DNA from: Aeromicrobium endophyticum
GTDB lineage: Bacteria; Actinomycetota; Actinomycetes; Propionibacteriales; Nocardioidaceae
Reading direction: 5' to 3'
Assembly (NCBI RefSeq): GCF_003586285.1
Contig: NZ_QUBR01000001.1
Coordinates: 558,001-622,000 of the forward strand
DNA: 64,000 nt
Part shown: positions 36,853 through 43,591 of the stretch, piece after piece
Layout: the number at the start of each line of letters is the position of its first letter
Numbering within the stretch: the first letter of the stretch is position 1
Notes under the pieces: model-generated
What the model saw: the letters and a program-made list of their open reading frames with translations, nothing else
The model's database searches: none
Told to the model about the DNA's origin: nothing
Made by a program: the position numbers and the translations under genes

Positions 36853-36886
36853 GACGCCAGTGCATCTGCACTGACACCTTGGCGTC
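36853..36886. promoter_or_regulatory. Nested dyad between binding-protein and AraC genes
   Basis: CAGTGCA-TC-TGCACTG (36858-36873) is a perfect 7-2-7 palindrome. GACGCC (36853-36858) and GGCGTC (36881-36886) form outer arms. It lies 28-61 nt before the AraC start and could be an operator shared by both divergent genes. Confidence 0.55.
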
Positions 36887-36913
36887 CACTCAGCGACACC
36901 TGAAGGCGGCAAC

Positions 36914-37684
36914 GTGCCCGATCGGCTCGACGATGTCGCCCAGCTGACACCGTCAGAATTTTGGGCGGTCCACTCCCTTGTCGCCGCGGAGTCGTGGTTC
37001 GAGCCACACACGCACGCCGAGGACCACCTCGCCTGGATGCGCCAGGGCACGGGTGAGATCACGGTCGCCGGGGTCCGCTGGAACCTTCACGCCGGCGCGA
37101 TGGTGTGGGTGCCGGCCGGCGTCGTGCACGACGTCGCACTGCGGGCCGGCGCCGACCTGCTGAGCCTCTACGCGAACGTCGATCTTCGGCCGGCCGATCC
37201 GTCGTGGTCGCGGGCCAGGGTGCTGCGCACCGATCGTCTGTTGAGTGCTCTCGTCGAGCACCTCGCCGACGACGCCCCTCACCCTGGCCGCCGCCACCTG
37301 TGCTGGACCCTCTACGTCGATCTCATGGCCGACGCCACCGACCTCTTCGACTCGATGACGTTGCCGACCGATCCGCATGCTCGATCCGTGGCCGAGCAGA
37401 TCCTGCGCGCCCCGGGTGACCCGCGAGGCATCGAGGCGTGGGCGTCGGGCGCGGGTGTCAGCGCGCGCACGCTGATGCGGGCGTTCGTCCGCGACACGGG
37501 GTGCACGTTCGGGCGGTGGCGCACCCTGGCGCGGTTGAACGCAGGCGCGGCGCTGATCGTCGCCGGGGAGCCGGTTCATCTGGTCGCCGAAGCCGTCGGC
37601 TATCGGACGTCCAGCGGTTTCATCGCCTCGTTCAGGGCAGAGTTCGGCACGACGCCCGAGAGGTACCGTCGCCGGTTGAGGTGA
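36914..37684 (+). CDS. AraC family regulator with N-terminal cupin
   Basis: The 256-residue protein has a cupin-type sensor (PHTHAEDHLAWMRQGTGEITVAG, GAMVWVPAGVVHDV) and a C-terminal pair of helix-turn-helix motifs ending in VGYRTSSGFIASFRAEFGTTPERYRRR. It starts with GTG at 36914. Being divergent from the siderophore-binding protein gene, it may sense a siderophore or metal and regulate uptake; this is inferred from context. Confidence 0.88.
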   Translation: MPDRLDDVAQLTPSEFWAVHSLVAAESWFEPHTHAEDHLAWMRQGTGEITVAGVRWNLHAGAMVWVPAGVVHDVALRAGADLLSLYANVDLRPADPSWSRARVLRTDRLLSALVEHLADDAPHPGRRHLCWTLYVDLMADATDLFDSMTLPTDPHARSVAEQILRAPGDPRGIEAWASGAGVSARTLMRAFVRDTGCTFGRWRTLARLNAGAALIVAGEPVHLVAEAVGYRTSSGFIASFRAEFGTTPERYRRRLR

Positions 37685-38815
37685 TCATGCTGCCGGGCTC
37701 TCCGGCTGGAGTCTGGTGGTCCAGTGCAGCAGGCCGTGGCCTTTGTAGCCGTGGTGTCTTCGACAGAGCGGCCCGAGGTTATCTCCCGTGGTCGGACCTT
37801 CGGGGAACGGGATGCGGTGGTCGTAGTCGCAGAACTTCGCCGGCACCATGCACCCGGGGCTCTGGCACGTCCCGTGGAGGAACTGCAACGCGATCTTGAG
37901 GATGTCGGGGGCCACTCGGCCGATGTACTCGTGCGCCAAGACGTCGTCGGTGATCGGGTCGACCACGATGCGGTGCCAGAAACTGTTGCCGGAGCCGACA
38001 ACGGCGGCGATCCACGCGGCCGGGACGCCCCAGCGACCGTCGGCCGACTCGGCGAAGCCGGGGACGAACCCGGCCAGCACGTCGGCGCCGACGGTGACGG
38101 CGATGTTCGCGTCGATGGCTGACGATGCAGCATCCGACTCGGTGCACCACGCGACCAGCAGGTCGGCCTCGCGCTGCGCAAGTGTCCGCTCGTCCTCGGG
38201 ATCGGTGATGCCGCGGGCGGCCTTGCGGTAGCGGTCTTCGATGGCGGCGAGCTCGTGCGACGGCAGGTAGGCGTTGAGCCATCCCATCGAGTCGTCGCCG
38301 TGCGTGACTGACACGTGCCGCTTCTTGCGCTCGTCGTCGGCACGTTCGACTGCCAGGTCGGCCTCGACCCGGCGGACGAACGCCTTCAACCACGCGCGAA
38401 GCTCGGCGACCGTGTGGGTCTCGGCGTAGCCGACGACTCGTCGGTCGAGACGGTGCACCGATTCGGCCCGCTTGAGCTGGTCGATCGTGCTGCCGATCTC
38501 GCGCACCCGCGCCAGGTCGATCCGTCCGTCGAGGAACGCGCCCCACGTCGTCGGCGACTGGTCGCGGACCGTGCCGGCGAACGACAGTCGGTACTGCACC
38601 TGCCCCTCGCTCGTGGCGGAGGCCCCAGCGATCGTCAACGCGACGGACCCGCGCTCGTTGTGCTTCTTCATCGGCGACTCGTCCGACGCGGCGATCCGCT
38701 CCAGCTCGGCATCGCGATAGTCGAGCATCGCCACGACCTCCCGCGTCTCAGCACGCGCCCGCTCCCGCACGAGGTCAGTCAAGACCTCGGTCGCGACAGC
38801 TGAAGTGGTGGCCAT
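37685..38815 (-). CDS. HNH endonuclease signature protein with DUF222 (13E12-repeat type)
   Basis: The 376-residue protein has an N-terminal DUF222 region and a C-terminal HNH nuclease motif. CQSPGC, then [31 protein letters not shown], gives the zinc cysteines and catalytic His residues. Many copies of this family exist per actinobacterial genome and are linked to mobile DNA; their role is not established. It abuts the AraC gene convergently and is divergent from the reverse transcriptase pair. Confidence 0.9.
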   Translation of the reverse strand: MATTSAVATEVLTDLVRERARAETREVVAMLDYRDAELERIAASDESPMKKHNERGSVALTIAGASATSEGQVQYRLSFAGTVRDQSPTTWGAFLDGRIDLARVREIGSTIDQLKRAESVHRLDRRVVGYAETHTVAELRAWLKAFVRRVEADLAVERADDERKKRHVSVTHGDDSMGWLNAYLPSHELAAIEDRYRKAARGITDPEDERTLAQREADLLVAWCTESDAASSAIDANIAVTVGADVLAGFVPGFAESADGRWGVPAAWIAAVVGSGNSFWHRIVVDPITDDVLAHEYIGRVAPDILKIALQFLHGTCQSPGCMVPAKFCDYDHRIPFPEGPTTGDNLGPLCRRHHGYKGHGLLHWTTRLQPESPAA

Positions 38816-39173
38816 ACATCCAACCTAGACACCACCACCGACACCCTTTTCCGCCGCAACGAGAGAGTGTGCACAAACGTGAAAGTCGTTCTCCTGGCAC
38901 TCTTGCCCCCTCCGCAGCCCTATCCCCGCGATCGGCTGCACCGTGCCAGCAGTGCATCAGCAACTGGCATTTACCTTGGCGGACGCCCACGGACGCGCCA
39001 CGGCGTGAGCCAATCGGCGGCGGGGCCAACGTCGTTCGACTGGCTGTCCCTCAATTCCGATATCTCCAGGACTGCGCTCAACGTGAACCCTACGGGCGGT
39101 AGGTTGTGGGGATTTAACGTGTCCCGAGCCACCACTCATTGAACGCTACGTCTACCGAAAGAGTCCCGGTCTT
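38816..39173. other. 358-bp gap between the HNH gene and the reverse transcriptase pair
   Basis: I see no credible protein gene. The first 50 bp would hold the HNH promoter. From about 38914 to 39013 there are three consecutive stem-loops (separate entry), and a small one, CCTAC-GGGCG-GTAGG, is at 39089-39103. GC content begins to fall from about 39030. No clear -35/-10 pair for the RT operon was identified. Confidence 0.6.
38914..39013 (+). ncRNA. Candidate structured RNA upstream of the RT pair
   Basis: Three stem-loops follow each other: GCAGCC/GGCTGC (38914-38939), TGCCAG/CTGGCA (38944-38969), and a longer one. In the last, TTGGC and ACGCC (38976-38987) pair with GGCGT and GCCAA (39002-39013) across a GG/GA internal loop. 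Each apical loop is 14 nt. Short stems in GC-rich DNA arise easily by chance; only the last one is striking on its own. It lacks ACACAC. It is offered as one of two candidate sites for the RNA partner of the RTs. Confidence 0.35.
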
Positions 39174-40517
39174 ATGGATCAGAGCTTGTCGTATGACAAC
39201 TTTCGTCGCATCTGGGATCTTCGGACTCGCCGTGGTGAAGACCTTCTGGGTTTCTTCCCGGAAGTAGCCAGCCTCACACAACAAATACGTCTCCACCAAG
39301 TTGCGTCTGGATCCGCGACGATCGCTGGAGGGCCGCGTCCCGCCAGTACAGCAACGGCAGACGCGATCCGCGAATTGCGTAAGCAAAGACGCTCCGAACT
39401 GAAGGCTCGGCTTCTCGACCTAAGTGTCAAGGTCAGCGCCCAGATCGACGACGGCTCATTCGAATACCGGCTTCGAACTGGCGCACTAGTCCGAGGGCGT
39501 CAGACCTATCAGATTGACCTTAGCGACCCCGCAATCTATTTCACCAGCCGACAGGTTGAGTGGAACATTCGAAGAGCGTTTAATGTGCGGCCGGCGAACA
39601 GGAACTTAATCGTCGAGCAGATCGTCCGAACCCTCCAGGACGGCACGCCAAAATTAATTGGCCGAACGGATTTGCGACAATTCTACGAGAGCATCCAGCA
39701 TCAGGCGCTTATTCAGTTCTTGACAAATTCCGGCCGTCTCTCGGCGACGACTCGACGACTGGTCCGACAACTCTTGGATGAATACTCGGCTGCAACAGGC
39801 AAGACTGCCGGTCTACCTCGAGGACTGGCCCTGTCGGCAACTCTCGCCGAAGCGTTCCTCACCCCTCTGGATCGGGACCTGGCAAAAATGGGCGGGGTGT
39901 TGCTCTACGCCCGCTACGTAGATGACATTCTGCTGATATTCGTAAACGACTCATTCAATCCGAGCCTTGAGTCTCGAAAGAAGGGCGTCCGAGACGCAGT
40001 GAAGCGCGCAGGACTCGTTATGAATGCCGGAAAAACGAATTACCTATCCACCTCCGGACCTCCCGGCGCATCACAACGCCTGACCTTCTTGGGCTACCAA
40101 ATCGAGTTTGAACCCGGCTGTACAACGGTCGACATCTCAAAGAAACGAGCAAAACGGTACCGTGAAAAGATTGATGCTTCGCTTGCAACCTTTGAGAGCA
40201 ACGCCAAGGATCCACGAGCACTCCCAGCGCTTCACGAACGCCTCAAGTTCTTGACTGGAAATACACGGCTTGTGAACAATAAGCGCCAAGCGCTCATAGG
40301 AAGCCATTTTTCGAATCCACTAATCACGGCGGCGACGCCGGCATTCGTACGGCTCGACAAGCATCTTCGCAAGGGCGTAAATAACCTCACGCTTGACCAA
40401 ACTGCCAAAGCTGCTCTCGGAACATTCACATTTGCGGACGGGATTGAAAACCGCAGATACCACAATTTTTCTCCTAGACAACTTCAAGGGATTGTGACGG
40501 TGTGGCGGAATGCCTAG
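39174..40517 (+). CDS. drt3a: Defense-associated reverse transcriptase, first RT of a DRT type 3-like pair (UG3-like)
   Basis: This 447-residue reverse transcriptase domain protein carries the motif A Asp at D166 in LIGRTDLRQFYESI. Motif B is GLPRGLALSATLAEAF (about 213-228) and the catalytic YVDD is at 248-251 in LLYARYVDDILLIF. Motif D/E follows at NAGKTNY and RLTFLGYQIE (303-311). There is no group II intron maturase, HNH or retron effector domain. AT-rich codons and lower GC set it apart from its neighbours. The downstream RT gene starts inside its last codons. Two adjacent RTs with these features match antiphage DRT type 3, where this protein extends DNA on an RNA template. The UG subgroup was assigned from memory of family features, not a search. 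ATG 39174 has a weak SD (GAAAGAG). Confidence 0.82.
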   Translation: MDQSLSYDNFRRIWDLRTRRGEDLLGFFPEVASLTQQIRLHQVASGSATIAGGPRPASTATADAIRELRKQRRSELKARLLDLSVKVSAQIDDGSFEYRLRTGALVRGRQTYQIDLSDPAIYFTSRQVEWNIRRAFNVRPANRNLIVEQIVRTLQDGTPKLIGRTDLRQFYESIQHQALIQFLTNSGRLSATTRRLVRQLLDEYSAATGKTAGLPRGLALSATLAEAFLTPLDRDLAKMGGVLLYARYVDDILLIFVNDSFNPSLESRKKGVRDAVKRAGLVMNAGKTNYLSTSGPPGASQRLTFLGYQIEFEPGCTTVDISKKRAKRYREKIDASLATFESNAKDPRALPALHERLKFLTGNTRLVNNKRQALIGSHFSNPLITAATPAFVRLDKHLRKGVNNLTLDQTAKAALGTFTFADGIENRRYHNFSPRQLQGIVTVWRNA

Positions 40518-42597
40518 AAAACATCGCGTGGACGTAAAGCATACGCCTGCCCGGGTCGTGGTCTCCGAGATTCTTCCTTACGAAGTCCCTGTGGGATTCG
40601 ACAACCTCGGACTCTATAAATTCCTTATCGCCGCAAAGATGCAACGCCACGAGTCACGCGTCCATTTCAGCGGGACACATCCAGAGATGGCCGTCGTGCT
40701 CAAAATCATCTTCGGGTCTGATACCGACGTCCAGCCACTGCCTGGCGGTGGCTACTCGATTCCAACCAAAAGCGTTGAGGCATCGACTGTCCCATTTCAG
40801 TTCTTGGTAAGACACAAGGCGAACCAGTCACGGGCTCTGTCCATCGCTCATCCTGCGTCGCAAATCGGTCTGGTCGACTTCTATGACCAGTTCCGAAGCC
40901 TCCTTCTCCTGCACACCAGCACGAGCCCCTTCTCGATCCGTCACCCAAGTCGAATCGCGCGTTATACAACATTCAACGACAGCGTTTTCTCTGAATTGAA
41001 GTCGGCGCCTGGAGGGTCCGTCGAGGCCGAAGATCGGGAGTATGCCCGTTTACGTTCGTACTTTGTGTATCGGCGCTTCGACAACGTTTACAAATTCTAC
41101 GAATCGCCCGAGTATCGACGCCATGAGAAGAAATTTGGCCACCTGTTGCGACTAGATGTGACAAAGTGTTTTGATAGCGTCTACACGCATTCGATAGCTT
41201 GGGCAGTCTTCGGAAAAAACTCTTCGAAACTGGGACTTCGTCAGCATCCGCCGAAGGGCACCCCGCGCTCATTCGCAGACGAATTTGATACCCGGATTCG
41301 CGCGATGAACGATAACGAGACGCATGGCATTCTGATCGGTCCAGAAGTCTCACGGATCTTCGCTGAGATTATTCTTCAGCGAGTCGATTCTGATGTCGAA
41401 GAGTCCTTGCGCGCTGACGGGATTCTTCAGGGTCGGGACTACGAGATCTTGCGTTACGTGGATGACTATTTCGTGTTCATGCGCGATACCGACCAACGGG
41501 ATCACATCGTCAGAACACTTGAGGACTGTCTTCGCCCATTTCGATTCCACCTCAACTCAGCAAAAGAAGAAATCAACACCACGCCTTTCATCTCGGCCTT
41601 ATCAGTCGCCAAAGGTCGGCTTTGGTCAGATCTAGAGGATCGACTGTGCTTGCACGTCGACGTGGTGCACGGCTCATCCATTGAAGGATACGTAGACTTC
41701 CGATCCTCAGCTAACAGTATGATTTCCGCCTACAAAACCACGCTTCGTGAGACGGATCTCAATCCGCTAGATCTAGTCAATTCGTGTTTGGCGCTGATCG
41801 AGACCCGGCTGGAGTTCGAGATTGAGAAGTTTCTGAACGTCGACAGTCAACGACTGAAAGTGCCAACGCCTGCGGACCGGGAACGGTGCGCGTTTTATAA
41901 CCGTCGAAACTTTATGGCGGCACTGCATGCGGCCGTTGAATTCGCGTTCTACGTCTATGGCGGGTCGCCCCGCGTGGGCCCCGCGATCAAATTGGCACGA
42001 CTCGTCTCGCTTTGCCGAAAGGCGGCCAAGACGACCGAATGCTCATTAGATGATCGTGGCCGGCTCGACGACCTAATATCCACCGAACTAACGATTCAGC
42101 TAAACCGAAATCCGCTGACCCAGGAAGCATCAGTTGAAAGCCTTTATCTGCTAACACTACTCGCAGAACTTGGCGACGAGTACGCAATTAGCCTCCCATC
42201 ACTGTGCGACTTCGCAGGAATCTCAGCGGTCGGCAGCCACTTTCATTTGCCTGATTGGTACAACGTGCTAATCGTAAGCGACCTACTTCGGTTCGTGACC
42301 GGCAATTCCCAATACATGCCGATACTTCGCGCGATTGAAGCTTGGATCGTTGCACGTTGCATTGACCTGGAATCCCGTGGACGACGAGAAGCAGAGCAGC
42401 CCTTGCTGGTTCTGAACGTGCTAGCCGCGCCAGCCATCTCGGCAGATACGAAGTACCAAATTTTGAGACTGTATGGAGTCAAGAGCCGAGCAGAAGCTTT
42501 GCTAGTTAGCCAGAGCCAGGATCGATGGTTCACCAACTGGAACATAGAAGACCTTCATGCAGAACTCCTGTACAAGCGGGTGCAAGAGGTATACTGA
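40510..42597 (+). CDS. drt3b: Defense-associated reverse transcriptase, second RT of a DRT type 3-like pair (UG8-like)
   Basis: The 695-residue protein's RT core spans roughly 205-365. Motif A is LLRLDVTKCFDSVYTHSI with D216, motif B is GILIGPEVSRIFAEIIL (273-289), and YVDD is at 316-319 in ILRYVDDYFVFMRD. The FDSVYTHS and GPEVSRI patterns are characteristic of defense RTs related to AbiA/AbiK and the UG groups. About 200 residues precede the core and 330 follow, with no other domain that I recognise. ATG 40510 lies 8 nt inside the first RT gene (ATGCCTAG), indicating coupled translation. In DRT3 this partner is reported to synthesise the complementary dinucleotide-repeat strand without a nucleic acid template. 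Confidence 0.82.
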   Translation: MPRKHRVDVKHTPARVVVSEILPYEVPVGFDNLGLYKFLIAAKMQRHESRVHFSGTHPEMAVVLKIIFGSDTDVQPLPGGGYSIPTKSVEASTVPFQFLVRHKANQSRALSIAHPASQIGLVDFYDQFRSLLLLHTSTSPFSIRHPSRIARYTTFNDSVFSELKSAPGGSVEAEDREYARLRSYFVYRRFDNVYKFYESPEYRRHEKKFGHLLRLDVTKCFDSVYTHSIAWAVFGKNSSKLGLRQHPPKGTPRSFADEFDTRIRAMNDNETHGILIGPEVSRIFAEIILQRVDSDVEESLRADGILQGRDYEILRYVDDYFVFMRDTDQRDHIVRTLEDCLRPFRFHLNSAKEEINTTPFISALSVAKGRLWSDLEDRLCLHVDVVHGSSIEGYVDFRSSANSMISAYKTTLRETDLNPLDLVNSCLALIETRLEFEIEKFLNVDSQRLKVPTPADRERCAFYNRRNFMAALHAAVEFAFYVYGGSPRVGPAIKLARLVSLCRKAAKTTECSLDDRGRLDDLISTELTIQLNRNPLTQEASVESLYLLTLLAELGDEYAISLPSLCDFAGISAVGSHFHLPDWYNVLIVSDLLRFVTGNSQYMPILRAIEAWIVARCIDLESRGRREAEQPLLVLNVLAAPAISADTKYQILRLYGVKSRAEALLVSQSQDRWFTNWNIEDLHAELLYKRVQEVY

Positions 42598-42678
42598 GCA
42601 GGCGCCTCGCACGGCGGTTTACCGTCACACACCAGCGCAGGGGTGGTAATCGAGTACCCCACCCCACCTAATTTTTAG
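42598..42678 (+). ncRNA. Candidate DRT3 RNA: hairpin, ACACAC, terminator-like hairpin
   Basis: Right after the second RT stop comes a small hairpin (CGG-TTTA-CCG, 42615-42624), then single-stranded-looking TCACACACCAGCGCA with ACACAC at 42627-42632. A strong GC hairpin at 42640-42665 follows, then TTTTT at 42672-42676. ACACAC occurs nowhere else in the two non-coding flanks of the RT pair. The DRT3 RNA is reported to template poly(GT) from an ACACAC motif, which makes this the better of the two candidate sites. A hexamer in 240 bp is expected by chance about 6% of the time, so expression data are needed. Confidence 0.45.
42640..42676 (+). terminator. Rho-independent terminator-like hairpin after the RT pair
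   Basis: GGGGTGG (42640-42646) pairs with CCACCCC (42659-42665), and GGTA/TACC can pair within the loop. AATTTTTA follows 5 nt later. It would end the RT mRNA or form the 3' end of the candidate RNA. Confidence 0.65.
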
Positions 42679-42838
42679 TCGCGGTGAGACCGTCTATCTC
42701 CGGCACAGTTCTGGTTCAACCAGCGGCGCCGACCAGAGCACGTGTGGATTGTTGATCCCCGTACGACTGGATAAGCCGCACCGATAGAGCGACGGTCCGG
42801 CCGCGAGCTATGGTCACCTGCGGCGAGGGCCGACAGAT
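42679..42838. other. Non-coding stretch between RT terminator and cobF stop
   Basis: No gene is supported. It contains the perfect short palindrome CTGGTTCAACCAG (42711-42723) followed by CGGCGCCG (42724-42731). The first looks superficially like a tRNA T-arm but has only a 5-nt loop when paired, so it is not one. GC content returns to the chromosomal level here. Confidence 0.5.
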
Positions 42839-43591
42839 TTAGGAACGCTGACGCAACAGATACACGTCCATGATCCAGCCGACCTTGGTCTTGACGTCGA
42901 TGCGGGCGGTCAGCACGTCGACCGCGACCTCGACGACCGGGCCGCTGACCAGGCGCTCGTCGGCGGTGCCGAGGTTGGCGCCCCACCAAATGTCCCACGT
43001 CTCGAAGCCCTCGAGATCGATCGTCGAGTTGAGCATGACGAGGATGTTGTCGGCGCCGGACTCCTTGGCCTCGTGCAGGCGCCGGCCCGTTGTCACCAGG
43101 ATCGGCTGACCGATGTCGTGCAGCACGATGCGGTGGCGCGCGGCGAGCATCTGCAGGCTCGAGATGCCCGGGATGACGTCCCACTCGGCCTCGACCTTGC
43201 GGCGCGCGAGCACCTTCTCGACGATGCGAATCGTGGAGTCGAAGAACGCGGGATCGCCCCACACCAGGAAGCCGACGTCGCCCTCGTGCTCGAGCAGCAC
43301 CTGCTCGTAGGCCGCGGCCCGCGCGTCGTGCCAGTCGACGACGGCCTGGTCGTAGTCGTCGGGCGAGCGGTCGCGCTCGGGGTCGCGCACCGCGATGACC
43401 GGCGGGACGACGTCGAGGTGCCGGGCCAGCAGCGCCTCGCGAGCCGCCAGCAACGGGTCGTCGGCCCCATCCTTGCGCGGCTTGTCGGCCGTGACGAAGA
43501 AGTCGACCGAGCGCAGCGCCCGGACGGCCTCGATCGTCACCTGGTCGGGGTGACCGGCCCCGATGCCGATGACGCGGATACGGCGGGTCAT
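42839..43591 (-). CDS. cobF: Precorrin-6A synthase (deacetylating)
   Basis: The 250-residue SAM-dependent methyltransferase of the corrin-modifying (SUMT-like) family methylates precorrin-5 at C-1 with loss of acetate, a step specific to the oxygen-dependent cobalamin route. Markers are VIGIGAGHPDQVTIEAVRAL, the LVWGDPAFFDSTIRIVE block and PGISSLQMLAARHRIVLHDIG. ATG 43591 overlaps the cobN stop (ATGA), so it is the distal gene of the cobN-cobF operon. Confidence 0.93.
   Translation of the reverse strand: MTRRIRVIGIGAGHPDQVTIEAVRALRSVDFFVTADKPRKDGADDPLLAAREALLARHLDVVPPVIAVRDPERDRSPDDYDQAVVDWHDARAAAYEQVLLEHEGDVGFLVWGDPAFFDSTIRIVEKVLARRKVEAEWDVIPGISSLQMLAARHRIVLHDIGQPILVTTGRRLHEAKESGADNILVMLNSTIDLEGFETWDIWWGANLGTADERLVSGPVVEVAVDVLTARIDVKTKVGWIMDVYLLRQRS

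Noticed and set aside
38867-39142. Small protein genes in the gap before the RT pair
   Set aside because: Short open frames on both strands have no SD sequence, no recognisable motif and atypical codon use; they overlap the stem-loop region.
39174-42597. Group II intron or retron
   Set aside because: No maturase X domain, HNH domain, intron domain V/VI structure or msr/msd pattern was seen, and two separate RTs overlap as an operon.
42705-42735. tRNA 3' end or attachment-site remnant downstream of the RT pair
   Set aside because: CTGGTTCAACCAG looks like a T-arm, but the loop is 5 nt when paired and the position matching C61 is A; no cloverleaf or acceptor stem can be built.
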